64,000 bases of DNA from Megaustenia siamemsis (lineage: Eukaryota; Mollusca; Gastropoda; Stylommatophora; Ariophantidae). Both the position numbers and the translations under genes were made by a program. Below are positions 1-10,719 of this stretch, one piece after another (position 1 is the stretch's first letter; every line of letters starts with the position of its first letter). The stretch is taken from positions 33,495,702 through 33,559,701 of the forward strand of contig JAVIAB010000160.1 in the NCBI GenBank assembly GCA_032433765.1, written 5' to 3'. The notes beneath the pieces were generated by a model. The model did no database searches and was not told where the DNA came from. It was given only the letters and a program-made list of their open reading frames with translations.

Positions 1-120
1 ATCTTTGAACAGAATGGAAGCTAGCCAACCTGCAGCTCATCGTATTGCATGAAAACACTTGGCTATTGAGTAAAAGAGATGGATAGATGGAATCAAACAG
101 ACATTAAGTAAATTAGACAT

Positions 121-378
121 TATGAATAAAGTAAAGTACCCACGTCACGACAAGTGGTGTATAGGAAATATGGTGTTAGTGACCATAAATTTTACAGACC
201 CTCGGCACATGATTTTTGGGGTAATGTGGTCGGTATTACGCCCGTGTCGCTTTACTTTCCCAGAAAAAAAAATCTGGTACCCATTAAAGGTTGGGTAAAC
301 CGGAGCCGTCGTTTGGGATCGAACCCTACCCCTTGTCCTTTGTAGTCCAGTTCACTAACCACTGAGCTATCGCGGCTC
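121..378 (-). mobile_element. SINE-A copy 1 (tRNA-derived)
   Basis: About 250-bp SINE whose head, read on the minus strand, carries Pol III A box TAGCTCAGTGG and B box GGTTCGATCCC. The body has the conserved ATTTTTTTCTGGGAAAGTAA segment, and the tail ends in ACTTTACTT. It is flanked by a 12-bp direct duplication TAAATTAGACAT at 109-120 and 379-390. Confidence 0.9.
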
Positions 379-567
379 TAAATTAGACATGACAAGAACT
401 GAAGCTACATAACAAGAAAGGCTCAAAAATAAATTACACGTGCCTCCTCTGTACGACACTACAAGACACAAGCAGTAGGATACAATAAAAGGTATTAACA
501 AAATGTACTTATTCGGATAGATACGTTCACATTTAGAAACAGATTGATGCGACCCGGTATGGTTAAT

Positions 568-1043
568 ATCATCATGTGCCATACCGGTTGGCGTAGGTGA
601 TCATGTCCCTCCACAATCTTCTATCTATAGTGCATCGTATCAGTTATGTTGTTGACTGTTTTCCATGCCATGACACCAAGCTATCCAGTATTTTATCTCT
701 TTGTTGTCCGCGATCTCTCTTTCCTTTTATCTTGCCAGTTGTAACCAAGTATTCCAACTTTCCACTTCTCATTATGTGCCCGAAAACATGTTTATTGCTT
801 CTTTCTGATGTTTCTAAGAGCTCCCTTTTTGTGTTGGCCTCTTTGAGAACTTCCTCATTGGTCTTTTTAGCTGTCCAGGGAACTTTCAACATTCTTCTGA
901 GAAATCCCATCTCCGTGGCCTCTAATCGTCTTTTCGTTTGTTTGTCTACTGTCCATGATTCGCTTCCATAGGTCAGAATTGGTTCTATATAGCACCTATG
1001 AACTCTCTTTCTCATTTTTATTGACATAGATTTATTGCATAAG
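568..1043 (-). mobile_element. LINE-B 3' fragment (reverse transcriptase C-terminus)
   Basis: Minus-strand remnant encoding the end of a non-LTR retrotransposon ORF2: CYIEPILTYGSESWTVDKQ, RRMLKVPWTAKKTNEEV, KHVFGHIMR, VTTGKIKGKRDRG and a decayed end before a GATGAT-type tail. It is 5'-truncated; the same breakpoint recurs in the copy at 36946-37420. Confidence 0.85.
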
Positions 1044-1058
1044 ATATTTACACATGCA

Positions 1059-1300
1059 TAAAGATACCGCCAATGATAGCTATTTTTTTAGGTAGCTTAG
1101 TTGGCCGTGTGCTCTAGCGTTTTTTTTTCTTGTGGCAAGACGCTATGTCGAGGAGTACTGGTTGGATCCTGCTTCGGGCTGTCTACTTACTGTTCTTTGT
1201 ATTTTTTTGTCGTTGATTATTTTTTTCCCGAGTGTTGTAAATATACATCATCTCCTGAAATGTTTCGCTGATCTATCGCCTCGGAAGTTTCTCTCAATAA
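1059..1300 (+). mobile_element. SINE-C copy 1
   Basis: Similar over about 230 bp to 1508-1717. Both begin ACATCGCCAATGATAGCT or a variant, carry an A-box-like GGTAGCTCAGTTG or variant, a B-box-like GGTT(C/G)GATCCTGCTTCG, and continue through TTTTTTCCCGAGTGTTGTAA. This is a decayed tRNA-derived SINE. Confidence 0.6.
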
Positions 1301-1507
1301 TAATATTCATTTATTATTATTTGTCTCCAGTATAACCCACTGGAAACTACTATTCGTACTGTTTCGTCTGATAACTATTTGTCAGCAACGCAAGTATTCA
1401 GCCCTACCCTATCCGGGAGATACTTGTTTTAATAGGAAAATACAGATACACAATTTATTCCGGAGTTGTTATCGTAACCCTATACTATAGTGATGAGAAC
1501 ACGCGCG

Positions 1508-1738
1508 TGAAAGACATCGCCAATGATAGCTGTTATTTAGGTAGCTCAGTTGACCTAATGCTCTAACGGTTTTTTCTCGTGGCAAACGTGTTGTCGAGTA
1601 GTAAGGGTTCGATCCTGCTTCGCACCATCTATTGTTCTTTGATTTATTTTTCTGTTCATTATTTTTGACTTTTTTCCGAGTGTTGTAAACATATCTCTTC
1701 CACTGAAATGATTTGATAGTTTGGTGTAATTGTTGGAT
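1508..1738 (+). mobile_element. SINE-C copy 2, cut by LINE-A
   Basis: Second SINE-C copy with the better-preserved A box TAGCTCAGTTG and B box GGTTCGATCCT. The LINE-A at 1730 is inserted near its 3' end, so the last bases listed overlap the LINE. Confidence 0.6.
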
Positions 1739-2064
1739 GTTGAGAGTACCATGGACAGCTAAGAAGAGTAATGAAGATGTTCTGAGAGAGGTCAAAGCAA
1801 AAAGAGAGCTAATTTCCAATATTAGGAAGAAACAATCATCATTTTTTGGCCATGTAGAAGAGAACAACTGGAATATATTGTGACAACTGGAAAAATTGAG
1901 GGACGAAGAGATAGAGGGAAGCAAAGAGAGAAAATACCAGGCAGCTTAAGAGAATGGCTTGGCAGAAGGTCAACAACAGAAATGATAAATAGCTGCCGAG
2001 ATCGAAAGCTGTCGAGAGACATGATCACCTAAGCCAGCAGGCCCGGTACTTGATGATGTTGATG
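1730..2064 (+). mobile_element. LINE-A 3' fragment with 12-bp target duplication
   Basis: Encodes RVPWTAKKSNEDVLREVKAK, then the 3' end of LINE-A, and ends GGTACTTGATGATGTTGATG. It is flanked by the direct repeat AGTTTGGTGTAA at 1718-1729 and 2065-2076, so it is a 5'-truncated insertion. Confidence 0.85.
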
Positions 2065-2119
2065 AGTTTGGTGTAAACTGTCTCCTAAGATCCATTTCTG
2101 ATTCTAGAAATTCAGCCTT

Positions 2120-2360
2120 GACTCGAGTGCAGTGATCAAACGGAAAGACAGACCTGAACTCTAGAAGCAAGAACAATAATAAAAATAGCCACCATCGAGA
2201 TGAAATGTGTTAGACGAATGACAAGAAACAGATATAAGATCAGAAGTGAAGAACTAAGGAAAAAAGCTAGTAACAACTCCCGCTATACAATACATCAAGA
2301 AACATCCATAAACAGTGTACGGTCTCGTGATAAAGCAAAAAGACAAAAAACCATTTATGG
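2120..2360 (+). mobile_element. LINE-F fragment, decayed
   Basis: In shifted frames it reads RTIIKIATIEMKCVRRMTRN and SEELRKKA, which aligns with the better copy at 3780-4848. It has several indels and no open frame. Confidence 0.65.
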
Positions 2361-3187
2361 TTAATGAGAACGAGGGAAAAGATTGGATAAGGTCCTAGTT
2401 TAAGTACATAAATTATGTGAGCGTTATAAGTGATCTCACCTTAGGTGACATCATAGCAAAACTACAGTCGTTCTCAAATATATAACATTGTGTTAAGGTT
2501 TAGGGTCCCGATTGCACCGTCGCGTTGTTTCTCTTGTTTTCTACAGTTAGGATCTTCAAATGACAGATTAGAGAACCATCGAATAAAGTTCAATGATAAT
2601 TGAGGGAACGTTACTCTTCCGAGCTAAAATTATGTATATGTTTAAACTAGGACTTATCGTAGATTGTTTCACATGTTACATACACTGTTTCGTTTAATAA
2701 TTATATAAAGTGTAATATAAAGTGTAAATGAATGTCGATATTTTGTGTTGTAAAATTTGCCATTAGATATTTTAGCACTGCAATATTTTTTAATTAATGT
2801 AAAAGTTTATTTGCGACAATATTTAATTGAAAAAATACCTGTTTACAGCATTGTCTCTTGGAAGCTCTATTTACATTTTTTAAAAATACCAGTTCTATTA
2901 TCTCACATTATTTGCTTTCTTAATTCTGGATTCTATCTGTTTTTCCAATTTCCCATCGTCGACAACAAATACTGTTCAAACAGTTGTACTCTCTTACTTG
3001 ATGTAGTTTTAATTTTATATTACTGTGACGTAACAGTTATAAATATCACAATGTAAGAATAGATTAGATGACTTCACAAAGCAAGGATTGTTTGGCTCGT
3101 TTCTTACGAACGTGCCCCAATTAATGCTGCTTTTATAAACCTACAGTTACCTGACATCTTCTGAAGGAAATTAACAACATAATACTG
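2361..3187. other. No feature recognised, AT-rich
   Basis: About 830 bases without recognisable coding sequence, tandem structure or known element. The open frame at 2757-3056 has low-complexity hydrophobic content and no homology that I recognise. Confidence 0.5.
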
Positions 3188-3194
3188 TTGAAGA

Positions 3195-3450
3195 GGAGCC
3201 GCGATAGCTCAGTGGTTAGTGAACTGAACTAAATAGGACAAGAGGGAGTTCGATCCTGATCGACGGCGCCGGGTTCACCCAGCCTAATATAGGTACCGGA
3301 TTTTTTTCTGGGAAAGTAACGCGGCACGGGCGTAATACCGACCACATCATCCCAGAAATAATGTGTTGAAGGTCTGTAAAAATTATGAACACTAACACCA
3401 TATTCCTCATACGCCACATGGCGTGACGGGGGTTTTAACTTTACTTACTC
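3195..3450 (+). mobile_element. SINE-A copy 2
   Basis: Starts GAGCCGCGATAGCTCAGTGG; the B box is degenerate (AGTTCGATCCT); the tail is TTTAACTTTACTTACTC. A short direct repeat TTGAAGA lies at 3188-3194 and 3451-3457. Confidence 0.85.
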
Positions 3451-3511
3451 TTGAAGAAGAATACTGACTGCCTCAAATCCAGTGTTAGAGTTCAGTATAA
3501 TATTACTTTAC

Positions 3512-3513
<2 letters not shown>

Positions 3514-3589
<76 letters not shown>

Positions 3590-3636
3590 TTATTATATAT
3601 TTTGGCAACTATATATATATATATATAATTGCCAAA
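3514..3636. repeat. (AT)n microsatellite with a flanking 9-bp inverted repeat
   Basis: An (AT)n run of about 70 bases, then TTTTGGCAA and TTGCCAAAA (about 3600-3636) bracketing a second (AT)n core, which could form a hairpin. Confidence 0.85.
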
Positions 3637-3779
3637 ATTGTGGGAAAAAGGCTGAAACCAATAATAGAACTACAGTTAAGCGATTCTCAAATGGGTTCCG
3701 AAAAAAAAAAACAACAGAGGATGTACTAACGCTATATTCGCTTGAAAACAGTTAGCAGAGAAGACGACAGAGCACTATC

Positions 3780-4846
3780 AACATTTGTAATTTGTACATA
3801 GCTTTCATTGACCAGGAAAAAGTAATCGACCGAGTAAACAGAGAACAACTGCGGGAGATACTAACAACATACAGAGTAAGCCAACATCTAACCAACCTAA
3901 TTACAAGTCTCTATGTCAACAGCAGCTGCACAATCAGAACAGCATCAAGCTGCACATACCACTTCGAAGTTAGATCAGGTGTAAGACAAGGGTGCGTACT
4001 GAAACCCCCCCCCCCTCCCTTTTTTACTGTTTATTACATACATGGACTATAAATGCAAGTTAGCCAACCCATCAGAGACAGAGGATCAAGCACTAATAAA
4101 TGAAACAATAGAAGACCTACAAGAACACTTAAATAGACACAACAACACAGTCACAAAATACAATATGAAAATCATCAACAAAACAGAAGTTATTAATATT
4201 GTCAAAGAGAAACAGAAGCTTAACATAACTATAGAGGACAGACAAATAAAAGAAGTAGATGAATTTAAATATCTAGGAAATTTACTGACGAACGACTATT
4301 GATAAACAGCAGACAAAGACTCAAGATGCAACAAAGCTTGTCAAATCATTGGACAGTTATCGCCACTATTGTCCAACAAAGAAATAATTATGTAGGCAAA
4401 ACGGGTACACTACAATACAATCTTCATCTCAACGTTGTGCGACCAATGCCAGTCCTGGACCCTAGATGCAAGAACAATAAGAAAAATAACTTCTACGGAG
4501 ATGAAATGTGTTAGACGAATGGCAAGAAACAGCCTGAGAGATAAGATCAGAAATGAAGAACTGAGAAAAAAGCTAGGAATAATCCCCGCCATAAAATATA
4601 TAAAGAAACAGCAGATAAAATGGTCTGGCCAAGTGACAAGGCAGAAAGATAAAAACACAACTCAGCGAGCCTTCTATAAAAGTTGCGTGAACACTAAACC
4701 CAAGGGTCGTCCACGAAAAAAGATGGATGGATGGAATATTAGAAACACTAGGAAACATAACAGTGAGGCGAACAGAAGAATAAAAGACCAAAAGACCGCA
4801 AATTATATCTCCCCTAGAACTTGAAAAGCAAATGAGGAACGAAAGA

Positions 4847-4848
<2 letters not shown>
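3780..4848 (+). mobile_element. LINE-F, partial reverse transcriptase ORF with internal deletion
   Basis: Decayed non-LTR retrotransposon. 3792-4000 encodes RT motif A as FIDQEKVIDRV (normally FIDFEKAFDRV-like) and motif B SGVRQGCVL. A C-run and deletion follow, so the YADD block is lost. 4042-4302 resumes at KYNMKIINKTEVI and EVDEFKYLGNLLTN. 4435-4824 gives WTLDARTIRKITSTEMKCVRRMARN, KYIKKQQIKWSGQVTRQ and KGRPRKKMDGW. It ends in KANEERKK-like sequence that runs into (AT)n. There is no endonuclease domain, and at least two frameshifts. Confidence 0.85.

Positions 4849-4901
<53 letters not shown>
4849..4901. repeat. (AT)n microsatellite
   Basis: Uninterrupted AT dinucleotides directly after the LINE-F 3' end, probably replacing or extending its tail. 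Confidence 0.95.
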
Positions 4902-4904
<3 letters not shown>

Positions 4905-5088
4905 CTAGATGAGGGGGATAGTGATACTTTTAGCTTTTACTATTTTTCCTAAGTATAAAATAGCTGGCCATTGTTCCGGAGCTTGAAAGCTAAACAAACC
5001 AACGATCGCGACGTTGTTATGTCAACGCGTGACAACAGCTCCACACTTCAATTAAATCTAATACTTGAAATGTGTTTTCTGTTTGCAG

Positions 5089-5357
5089 ACAAAGTAGCCA
5101 TAAAAATACTTGATAAAACTAAACTGGATCAAAAGACACAACGACTTCTGTCCAGAGAGATCACGTCAATGGAGCGACTTCATCATCCTAACATTATCCG
5201 CTTGTACGAGGTGGTGGAGACCTTAGCAAAGTTACACATTATCATGGAGTTTGCTGGAGGTGGGGAGCTGTTCACGAAGATTTCCAATGAAGGCCGCTTG
5301 CCTGAAGCTGATGCCAAGTGTGTATTTGCACAGTTGAGTGCAGCTGTCGAGCACATG
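5089..5357 (+). CDS. NIM1K: NIM1 serine/threonine kinase, internal exon (kinase N-lobe)
   Basis: Internal coding exon of an AMPK-related kinase that I recognise as NIM1. It opens with two bases of a split codon after a pyrimidine-rich acceptor ending TTTGCAG, then 89 codons, and stops at a GTATGT donor directly after ATG (phase 0). Visible kinase features are the VAIK lysine (residue 5 of the exon), the alpha-C glutamate in SREITSMERL (residue 23), the HHPNIIRLYEV strand and the hinge EFAGGGELF. The glycine-rich loop and about 80 N-terminal residues are missing, so upstream exons lie beyond the window's left edge; I found none in 1-5088. In other animals NIM1 is an LKB1-activated member of the AMPK-related family with a poorly known cellular role. 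The reading frame stays open for about 120 bases upstream of the acceptor, but that stretch does not resemble a kinase and is intron. Confidence 0.9.
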
Positions 5358-5639
5358 GTATGTATTGTTTATTTTGTGTATCATAGCTCCCTGCCAAGGA
5401 TTCTCAAATTATTAGTATAGTTGAAACACTGTCTATAGAATTTGTAACGTTTGTGTGCGAGCTTCCTTCATAATAGATAAACAATTTCTAACACTAAGCG
5501 TTTACATACATTGTTAAACAAATCATCAGTCTGTAGGACACCGACAGTTCAATAGAAATGATTTCCCAGCCAAATAGTTATCACCTGTTATCAGCTATCA
5601 GCAAAGAAATGCCACAATAAGTATCCATTATTTTTGAAA

Positions 5640-6240
5640 CCTTTATATCAAATGTTCAGAGATGGAGACATAACATCAGAGACAATGACATGCATCGCAT
5701 TAACATCAAATGTTTTCAACCAACTGACGAAGATCTGAAAATCCAAAGTTATCAGTAAACAAACACAACCTAGATGTTTCAACTCTTTTATGAAACCAAT
5801 CTAACATATGGATATGAAAACTGGAAATCCACACAGACTTTAGAAAGAAAATTAAATGCCTTTGAAAACAAATTCGTTCGTAGGATCTCAAACATAAGCT
5901 GGAAAGAACTCATTTCAAACAAACTGATAAGAGACGAATCCAAACAATAATACATGTTGAGCTTTCTAAGAAGAAGGCGTTGGAGATATATCGCTCATGT
6001 GCTGAGAATGAATTCAGAAAGACATATATGAAAGTATACATCAGAAATTCATATGGAAACAACTTGGTTAAAGAAAACAAGGCAGACCAAGAGAATCGCT
6101 ACGCAGAACAATTTGTTAGGGAAGGTCCAACTAATAAAGAACCAAGAACTACAAGAACTAGCAGGAAATCGTTCATCGTGGAGAATTTTGAGTTCCGCCC
6201 ATTGTGCCGTCTTCGGTCTCCGAGAAAAATGAACGAATGA
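5640..6240 (+). mobile_element. LINE-D remnant inside the NIM1 intron
   Basis: In alternating frames it reads TNLTYGYENWKSTQTLERKL, AFENKFVRRISNISWKE, RRRRWRYIAHVLRMNSE and RSSWRILSS...RSPRKMNE. This is the usual C-terminal end of a non-LTR reverse transcriptase ORF, with many stops and frameshifts. It has no coding capacity and sits in sense orientation in the intron. Confidence 0.75.
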
Positions 6241-6289
6241 ACTCCGAGTCAACTATAAAAAATATTTTTAAATATATTATTTTATATGT

Positions 6290-6610
6290 TATTATGCTTG
6301 CTTGCGTTCGCCCGATGACTAAAGTATTCTAGAGTGTTCGTAGACTATAGAATTCCACTTCGTAATCCGTCCTTAAAAGGACGTTAAGTGGGCGTGTCTG
6401 CGTTGTGTTGTGATTTGCAGTATAACTGTTATATTTGCGCCTTTCGGCCCAACACATCCGACTTCAGCACGACATTTTTGAGTACCGGGTTGTCTTCCCT
6501 CTTCGATCCCTGCTCGCTTGGCCAGACCAGACAGGTTAGTCTGTTACACGGAGGCACTACGGAGAGGCGGAGCAGGGTCTGGATGGTTCTGGTTCACCGA
6601 TCATTATAAC
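6290..6610 (-). mobile_element. SINE-E copy 1
   Basis: Its reverse complement matches 23880-24243 over about 300 bases. Shared landmarks are GATCGGTGAACCA, a CCTCTCCGTGGTGCCTC-like block, GACAACCCGGTACTCAAAAA, GAAGTCGGATGTGTTGGGCC, CCCACTTAACGTCCTTTTAA and GGGCGAACGCAAGCAAGCA. No clear Pol III boxes, so the class is uncertain. Confidence 0.75.
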
Positions 6611-7385
6611 TATTTTAAATATATTATGTTTTATATTATTATAAATATTTTTTTATAGTACCTCGATTAAGCCAGTACCCATGCAAACAAGGTAGTGGAG
6701 CAGAAGCAGTGTAAAAACAGTGATGTATACATATATGAGATGTTTTCTGTCTCAAGCATTTTAATTATATAATCCACGAACATTTTACAAATGCAAACAA
6801 AATTACATATAAATTCTGCCAAATTTGAATTCGTAACTCAGTAATTCACACACGAATCAGTAATGCGTACAAGAGTCAGTAATGCAACGGATTGGACTCA
6901 GCAACCTTGCTTTGTAACATTAGTGGCTTTTTAAAGCTGTTACGTTCCTAGACAATTTGCATGTAAAAACAGAGTGATTGAGTCATGGGCTGCTTAGAAT
7001 CCCTGTTGAGTTAAAATCTCTATTAGGCTGCTGTCTCATTCAGACTAGTATCCTAGGTCGACGACATGAGCACAGTCTCTTTGTGTTTATTGATTTATGC
7101 AACAAACAAAAAACAACATAGTCTGATATTATTACATGACGTGACCCATTTCAATTGTTCACAATGCGTAGAAGACTGAAACATGGGAGAGCTGTCAGGT
7201 TAGCGTTTACGTCACCTTCATTCGGTGTGAATTAGTTATGTTATGGGGGACTTCTGGATACACCCCAGAGGTTATTGGTGCGTTAATGTCTAACAATGTA
7301 GATTAATATTCAGACAACAAGTGAGTATGCCAGGCAAAAACAAAAAAATGATTTTTGAAGCACATGCAGAGATAGCAAGTACAAT

Positions 7386-7852
7386 GGTTGACACATCTGG
7401 GAAACAGTTTTGTGATTTTGTTTCATACATGGCTTGTGGTTGACACATCTGGGAAACAGTTTTGTGATTTTGTGTCATACATGACTTGTGGTTGACACAT
7501 CTGGGAAACAGTTTTGTGATTTTGTGTCATACATGACTTGTGGTTGACACATCTGTGAAACAGTATTGTGATTTTGTGTCATACATGACTTGTGGTTGAC
7601 ACATCTGGGAAACAGTTTTGTGATTTTGTGTCATACATGACTTGTGGTTGACACATCTGGGAAACAGTTTTGTGATTTTGTGTCATACATGACTTGTGGT
7701 TGACACATCTGGGAAACAGTTTTGTGATTTTGTGTCATACATGACTTGTGGTTGACACATCTGTGAAACAGTATTGTGATTTTGTGTCATACATGACTTG
7801 TGGTTGACACATCTGTGAAACAGTTTTGTGATTTTGTGTCATACACGACATG
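7386..7852. repeat. 52-bp minisatellite, about 9 copies
   Basis: The unit begins GGTTGACACATCTGGGAAAC and ends GTCATACATGACTTGT. Period 52 was measured between successive TTGACACAT (7388, 7440, 7492). Copies are nearly identical. It lies in the NIM1 intron; 52 is not a multiple of three. Confidence 0.95.
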
Positions 7853-8020
7853 TATAAACAGAGGAGAGCATACAGACTTTGAGGAAGACAGGACAAAATG
7901 GAGTGACAGCACCAAACTTTTCAAAATGTGTATGAGGAAGTGGAGAAAATGGAGAAGAAGGCGACCATCCTCTACACCTGTTTTCGTGTGTTTGTTCATG
8001 TTTGCATAATAAAAGAAAAT

Positions 8021-8743
8021 CACCATATCACCTCTACATATTCCACTTACAATATGGAGACAAAATCACCATATCACCTCCACATATTCCACTTACAATA
8101 TGGAGACAAAATCACCATATCACCTCCACATATTCCACTTACAATATGGAGACAAAATCACCATATCACCTCCACATATTCCACTTACAATATTGAGACA
8201 AAATCCACATACCACCTCCACATATTCCGCGTATAATATCGAGAAAAAAATCACCATATCACCTCCACATATTCCACTTACAATATGGAGACAAAATAAC
8301 CGTATCACCCCCACATATTCCACTTACAATATGGAGACAAAATCACCATATCACCTCCACATATTCCACTTACAATATGGAGACAAAATCACCATATCAC
8401 CTCCACATATTCCACTTACAATATGGAGACAAAATCACCATATCACCTCCACATATTCCACTTACAATATTGAGACAAAATCCACATACCACCTCCACAT
8501 ATTCCGCGTATAATATCGAGAAAAAAATCACCATATCACCTCCACATATTCCACTTACAATATGGAGACAAAATCACCGTATCACCCCCACATATTGCAC
8601 TTACAATATGGAGACAAAATCACCGTATCACCCCCACATATTCCACTGACAATATGGAGACAAAATCACCATATCACCTCTACATATTCCGCTTACAATA
8701 TCGAAACAAAGTCACATATCGCCTCCATATATTCCCCTTACAG
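8021..8743. repeat. 46-bp minisatellite, about 15.7 copies, with higher-order duplication
   Basis: The unit runs CACCATATCACCTCCACATA to ATATGGAGACAAAAT. A variant pair (TATTGAGACAAAATCC plus GCGTATAATATCGAG) occurs at 8191 and again at 8468, 277 bases apart, which is six units plus one base. It sits in the NIM1 intron. Confidence 0.95.
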
Positions 8744-9481
8744 TCGGGGCTAAGACCAACGTGCTTCTGAAAGGAGAAATCACTTTGGGGGAAAGACTAG
8801 GATTAACAGTTGGATGAGGTATAGGGTGAGGGGGAGAGGTGGGAGGGGGGCGGGGAGAGAAGGCGTGTTGTTTCCACAATAAACTGTTGTGCGATAACAG
8901 ACATTAAAGGCTTCCAGGAGCAGCACCCTCCCAATTGTGTATATGTGTGTATATGTTTGCGTGTGTCCGTGCTTTTCTGTTGGAATTATCCCAAAATATT
9001 AAGTGAAACAAGAGACATATACAAGGCCTCTGAAGCTTTAGAGCAATCAAGTGTGTGCTCAAATGTCATCGCCTGTAACATGAGTAATGAAACTGGCGGC
9101 TATTCTGTTTTCAGTTCCTTACTATATAAGTAATAGGAACTTTATATGCAGAGCTTCGCAACATGAGGCAATCTGATCATCAGAAGCGAACTCCCCACTC
9201 ACCCATCGAGCAAGTGTTTCAGCCCTTTAGCTTCTTGACACTCTAACGGAGGTGGGCCCGCCTACCAGGCGTCGACCTCCTGGTGGATTGACTCTAAAGG
9301 TTACAGTATAAAGTTATAAAAGCTGATATCTTTCTGGATTGTTCTGGATCGAAACAAAAAAACCCAGGGTATTCTGTTCTACTTTGTTTATTTCTATTTT
9401 ATTTTGAAATGTAAATCAAAAGCGAAGCCTACACTGTAACGACCAACAAAAATAATTTGCGTTTTTGTTTCAATTCCTCAG

Positions 9482-10267
9482 CATGACAACAACATCATCC
9501 ACCGAGACCTGAAAGCTGAGAACGTATTTTATGCAAGCCCCACCTGGATCAAAGTTGGAGACCTAGGCTTCAGCACAATCTCTCAATCCAGCGAGACCCT
9601 CAACACATTCTGTGGCTCCCCGCCTTATGCGGCCCCTGAACTCTTCAAAGATGAGAACTACTGTGGAGTATTTGTAGACATTTGGGCCATGGGGATTCTC
9701 CTGTATTTTATAGTTACAGCTCTCATGCCTTTTAGAGCAGAAACCGTGGCCAAACTTAAAAAATGTATTTTGGACGGAAATTACACCGTTCCGTCTTATG
9801 TCTCGGACAGTTGTGTTTTCCTTATACGAGGGATTCTTAGACACGTACCGCATGATCGCTTGACTATAGCGGAGATCAAGCGAAGTGAATGGTTGCAGGG
9901 ACAAACATTCCCTGGTCCGCTGGAGCCATACAACTTAAACCCTAGCAGAGATTCCTCTCTGATTAACGCAGAAGAACGTGAAGCTAGGGCGATTCTTACC
10001 GACTTGGGTATTAGAGATGATCATTTTAATCAAGCCAGTATAAGAGATTCTAGGAGTAGCATTACCGGAACTTATAGAATTGTGCTTCACCGAGTACAGA
10101 AGAAGAGGAATGGAATTCAAGAAGTGATAAATGATTCCGCAGAAGAGAAAAATTATTCACACATTAATCAAATCATTGACAAGGGCCAGTCACGGAAATT
10201 CACACTAAATGCAAAACCACATTCTGGCCTCGGGAAGCCTCGGTCACGGACTTGTTGTATTTTGTGA
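9482..10267 (+). CDS. NIM1K: NIM1 serine/threonine kinase, terminal exon (kinase C-lobe and tail)
   Basis: Terminal coding exon: 261 codons plus TGA. The acceptor is a pyrimidine-rich run ending CCTCAG at 9481, and it joins in phase 0 to the exon ending at 5357 ([13 protein letters not shown]). It carries the catalytic loop HRDLKAEN (residues 7-14), the activation segment with the LKB1-type threonine in [14 protein letters not shown] (Thr42), [11 protein letters not shown], and a UBA-like stretch [11 protein letters not shown]. The family tail [17 protein letters not shown] and a cysteine-containing C-terminal SRTCCIL also match NIM1. Oddity: the magnesium-binding motif reads VGDLGFS, so DFG is DLG (GAC CTA GGC); Asp27 and Gly29 are kept. 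Together the two exons give about 350 residues, against roughly 436 in human NIM1 as I recall, so only the N-terminus is missing. No stops or frameshifts; I take it as functional. Confidence 0.92.
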   Translation, partial: HDNNIIHRDLKAENVFYASPTWIKVGDLGFSTISQSSETLNTFCGSPPYAAPELFKDENYCGVFVDIWAMGILLYFIVTALMPFRAETVAKLKKCILDGNYTVPSYVSDSCVFLIRGILRHVPHDRLTIAEIKRSEWLQGQTFPGPLEPYNLNPSRDSSLINAEEREARAILTDLGIRDDHFNQASIRDSRSSITGTYRIVLHRVQKKRNGIQEVINDSAEEKNYSHINQIIDKGQSRKFTLNAKPHSGLGKPRSRTCCIL

Positions 10268-10550
10268 CCTCTCTTGTTGTACCATATTAGTTGTTGTTGA
10301 ACTGTGGGTCCCATCAGCAATTATATTGTATAAATGTATCATTCTTTGTTATCATTGTTTGTTCATGTTGTGCATAGCTTTATGAACGTGCATCGTGATA
10401 TTTTCGTACATGCCGTGTTCTCGTTCATTAGTTCTTTAACTCTATTATTAAATTGTTCATTATTTTGTTGCTTTAAAGCGGAATTATCTGGCTTATCAAC
10501 CAGCTAATGTTATCAAGATAGATTTTACAGGAAGTAATGTCAACCTAGTG

Positions 10551-10650
10551 TGATACCGTCCAAATCACTCCCCAAAAATGTGCCGTTGTAATTATGAAAA
10601 ATATGGTCACTAACATTGTATTCTTCATACCCCTAGCAAGGCGTGGGGGG
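10551..10650 (+). mobile_element. SINE-A 3' half, decayed
   Basis: Matches the SINE-A segment from ATACCG...CCCCAAAAATGTGCCG through ATGGTCACTAACA to GGCGTGGGGGG. The tRNA head is missing. It lies in the presumed NIM1 3' UTR. Confidence 0.65.
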
Positions 10651-10712
10651 AGAGGGCGTTTAATCTGTGCTTAACGTCATCAAGATCATAATTCTGTATA
10701 CATTCTGCTCCT

Positions 10713-10718
10713 AATAAA
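10713..10718 (+). promoter_or_regulatory. Candidate NIM1 polyadenylation signal AATAAA
   Basis: A canonical AATAAA about 445 bases after the NIM1 stop. The 3' UTR would run 10268 to about 10740 and include the 3' half of a decayed SINE-A (10551-10650). No cDNA supports this; an upstream variant signal is possible. Confidence 0.4.
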
Positions 10719-10719
10719 A

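Larger units (their letters stand above)
5358..9481 (+). other. NIM1 intron, 4.1 kb
   Basis: Bounded by the GTATGT donor and CCTCAG acceptor of the kinase exons. It holds a decayed LINE (5640-6240), a SINE-E copy in reverse (6290-6610), a 52-bp minisatellite (7386-7852) and a 46-bp minisatellite (8021-8743). The stretches 5360-5640, 6611-7385 and 8744-9481 show no gene or repeat family that I recognise. Confidence 0.85.

Noticed and set aside
3195..3280. tRNA gene
   Set aside because: The head has good A and B boxes, but the sequence recurs eleven times with a 170-base body, an ACTTTACTT end and target duplications, so it is a SINE head and not a tRNA gene.
4971..5088. Coding sequence upstream of the kinase exon, or a start codon at 4971
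   Set aside because: Open by chance. The TTTGCAG acceptor at 5088 and the loss of kinase similarity mark it as intron.
6374..6389. Second histone-type stem-loop (CGTCCTTAAAAGGACG)
   Set aside because: It is a simple palindrome without the required loop consensus, and it is part of SINE-E, recurring at 24170 and 25190 in altered form.
7386..8743. CRISPR array
   Set aside because: The repeats are directly adjacent without unique spacers, in a eukaryotic intron.
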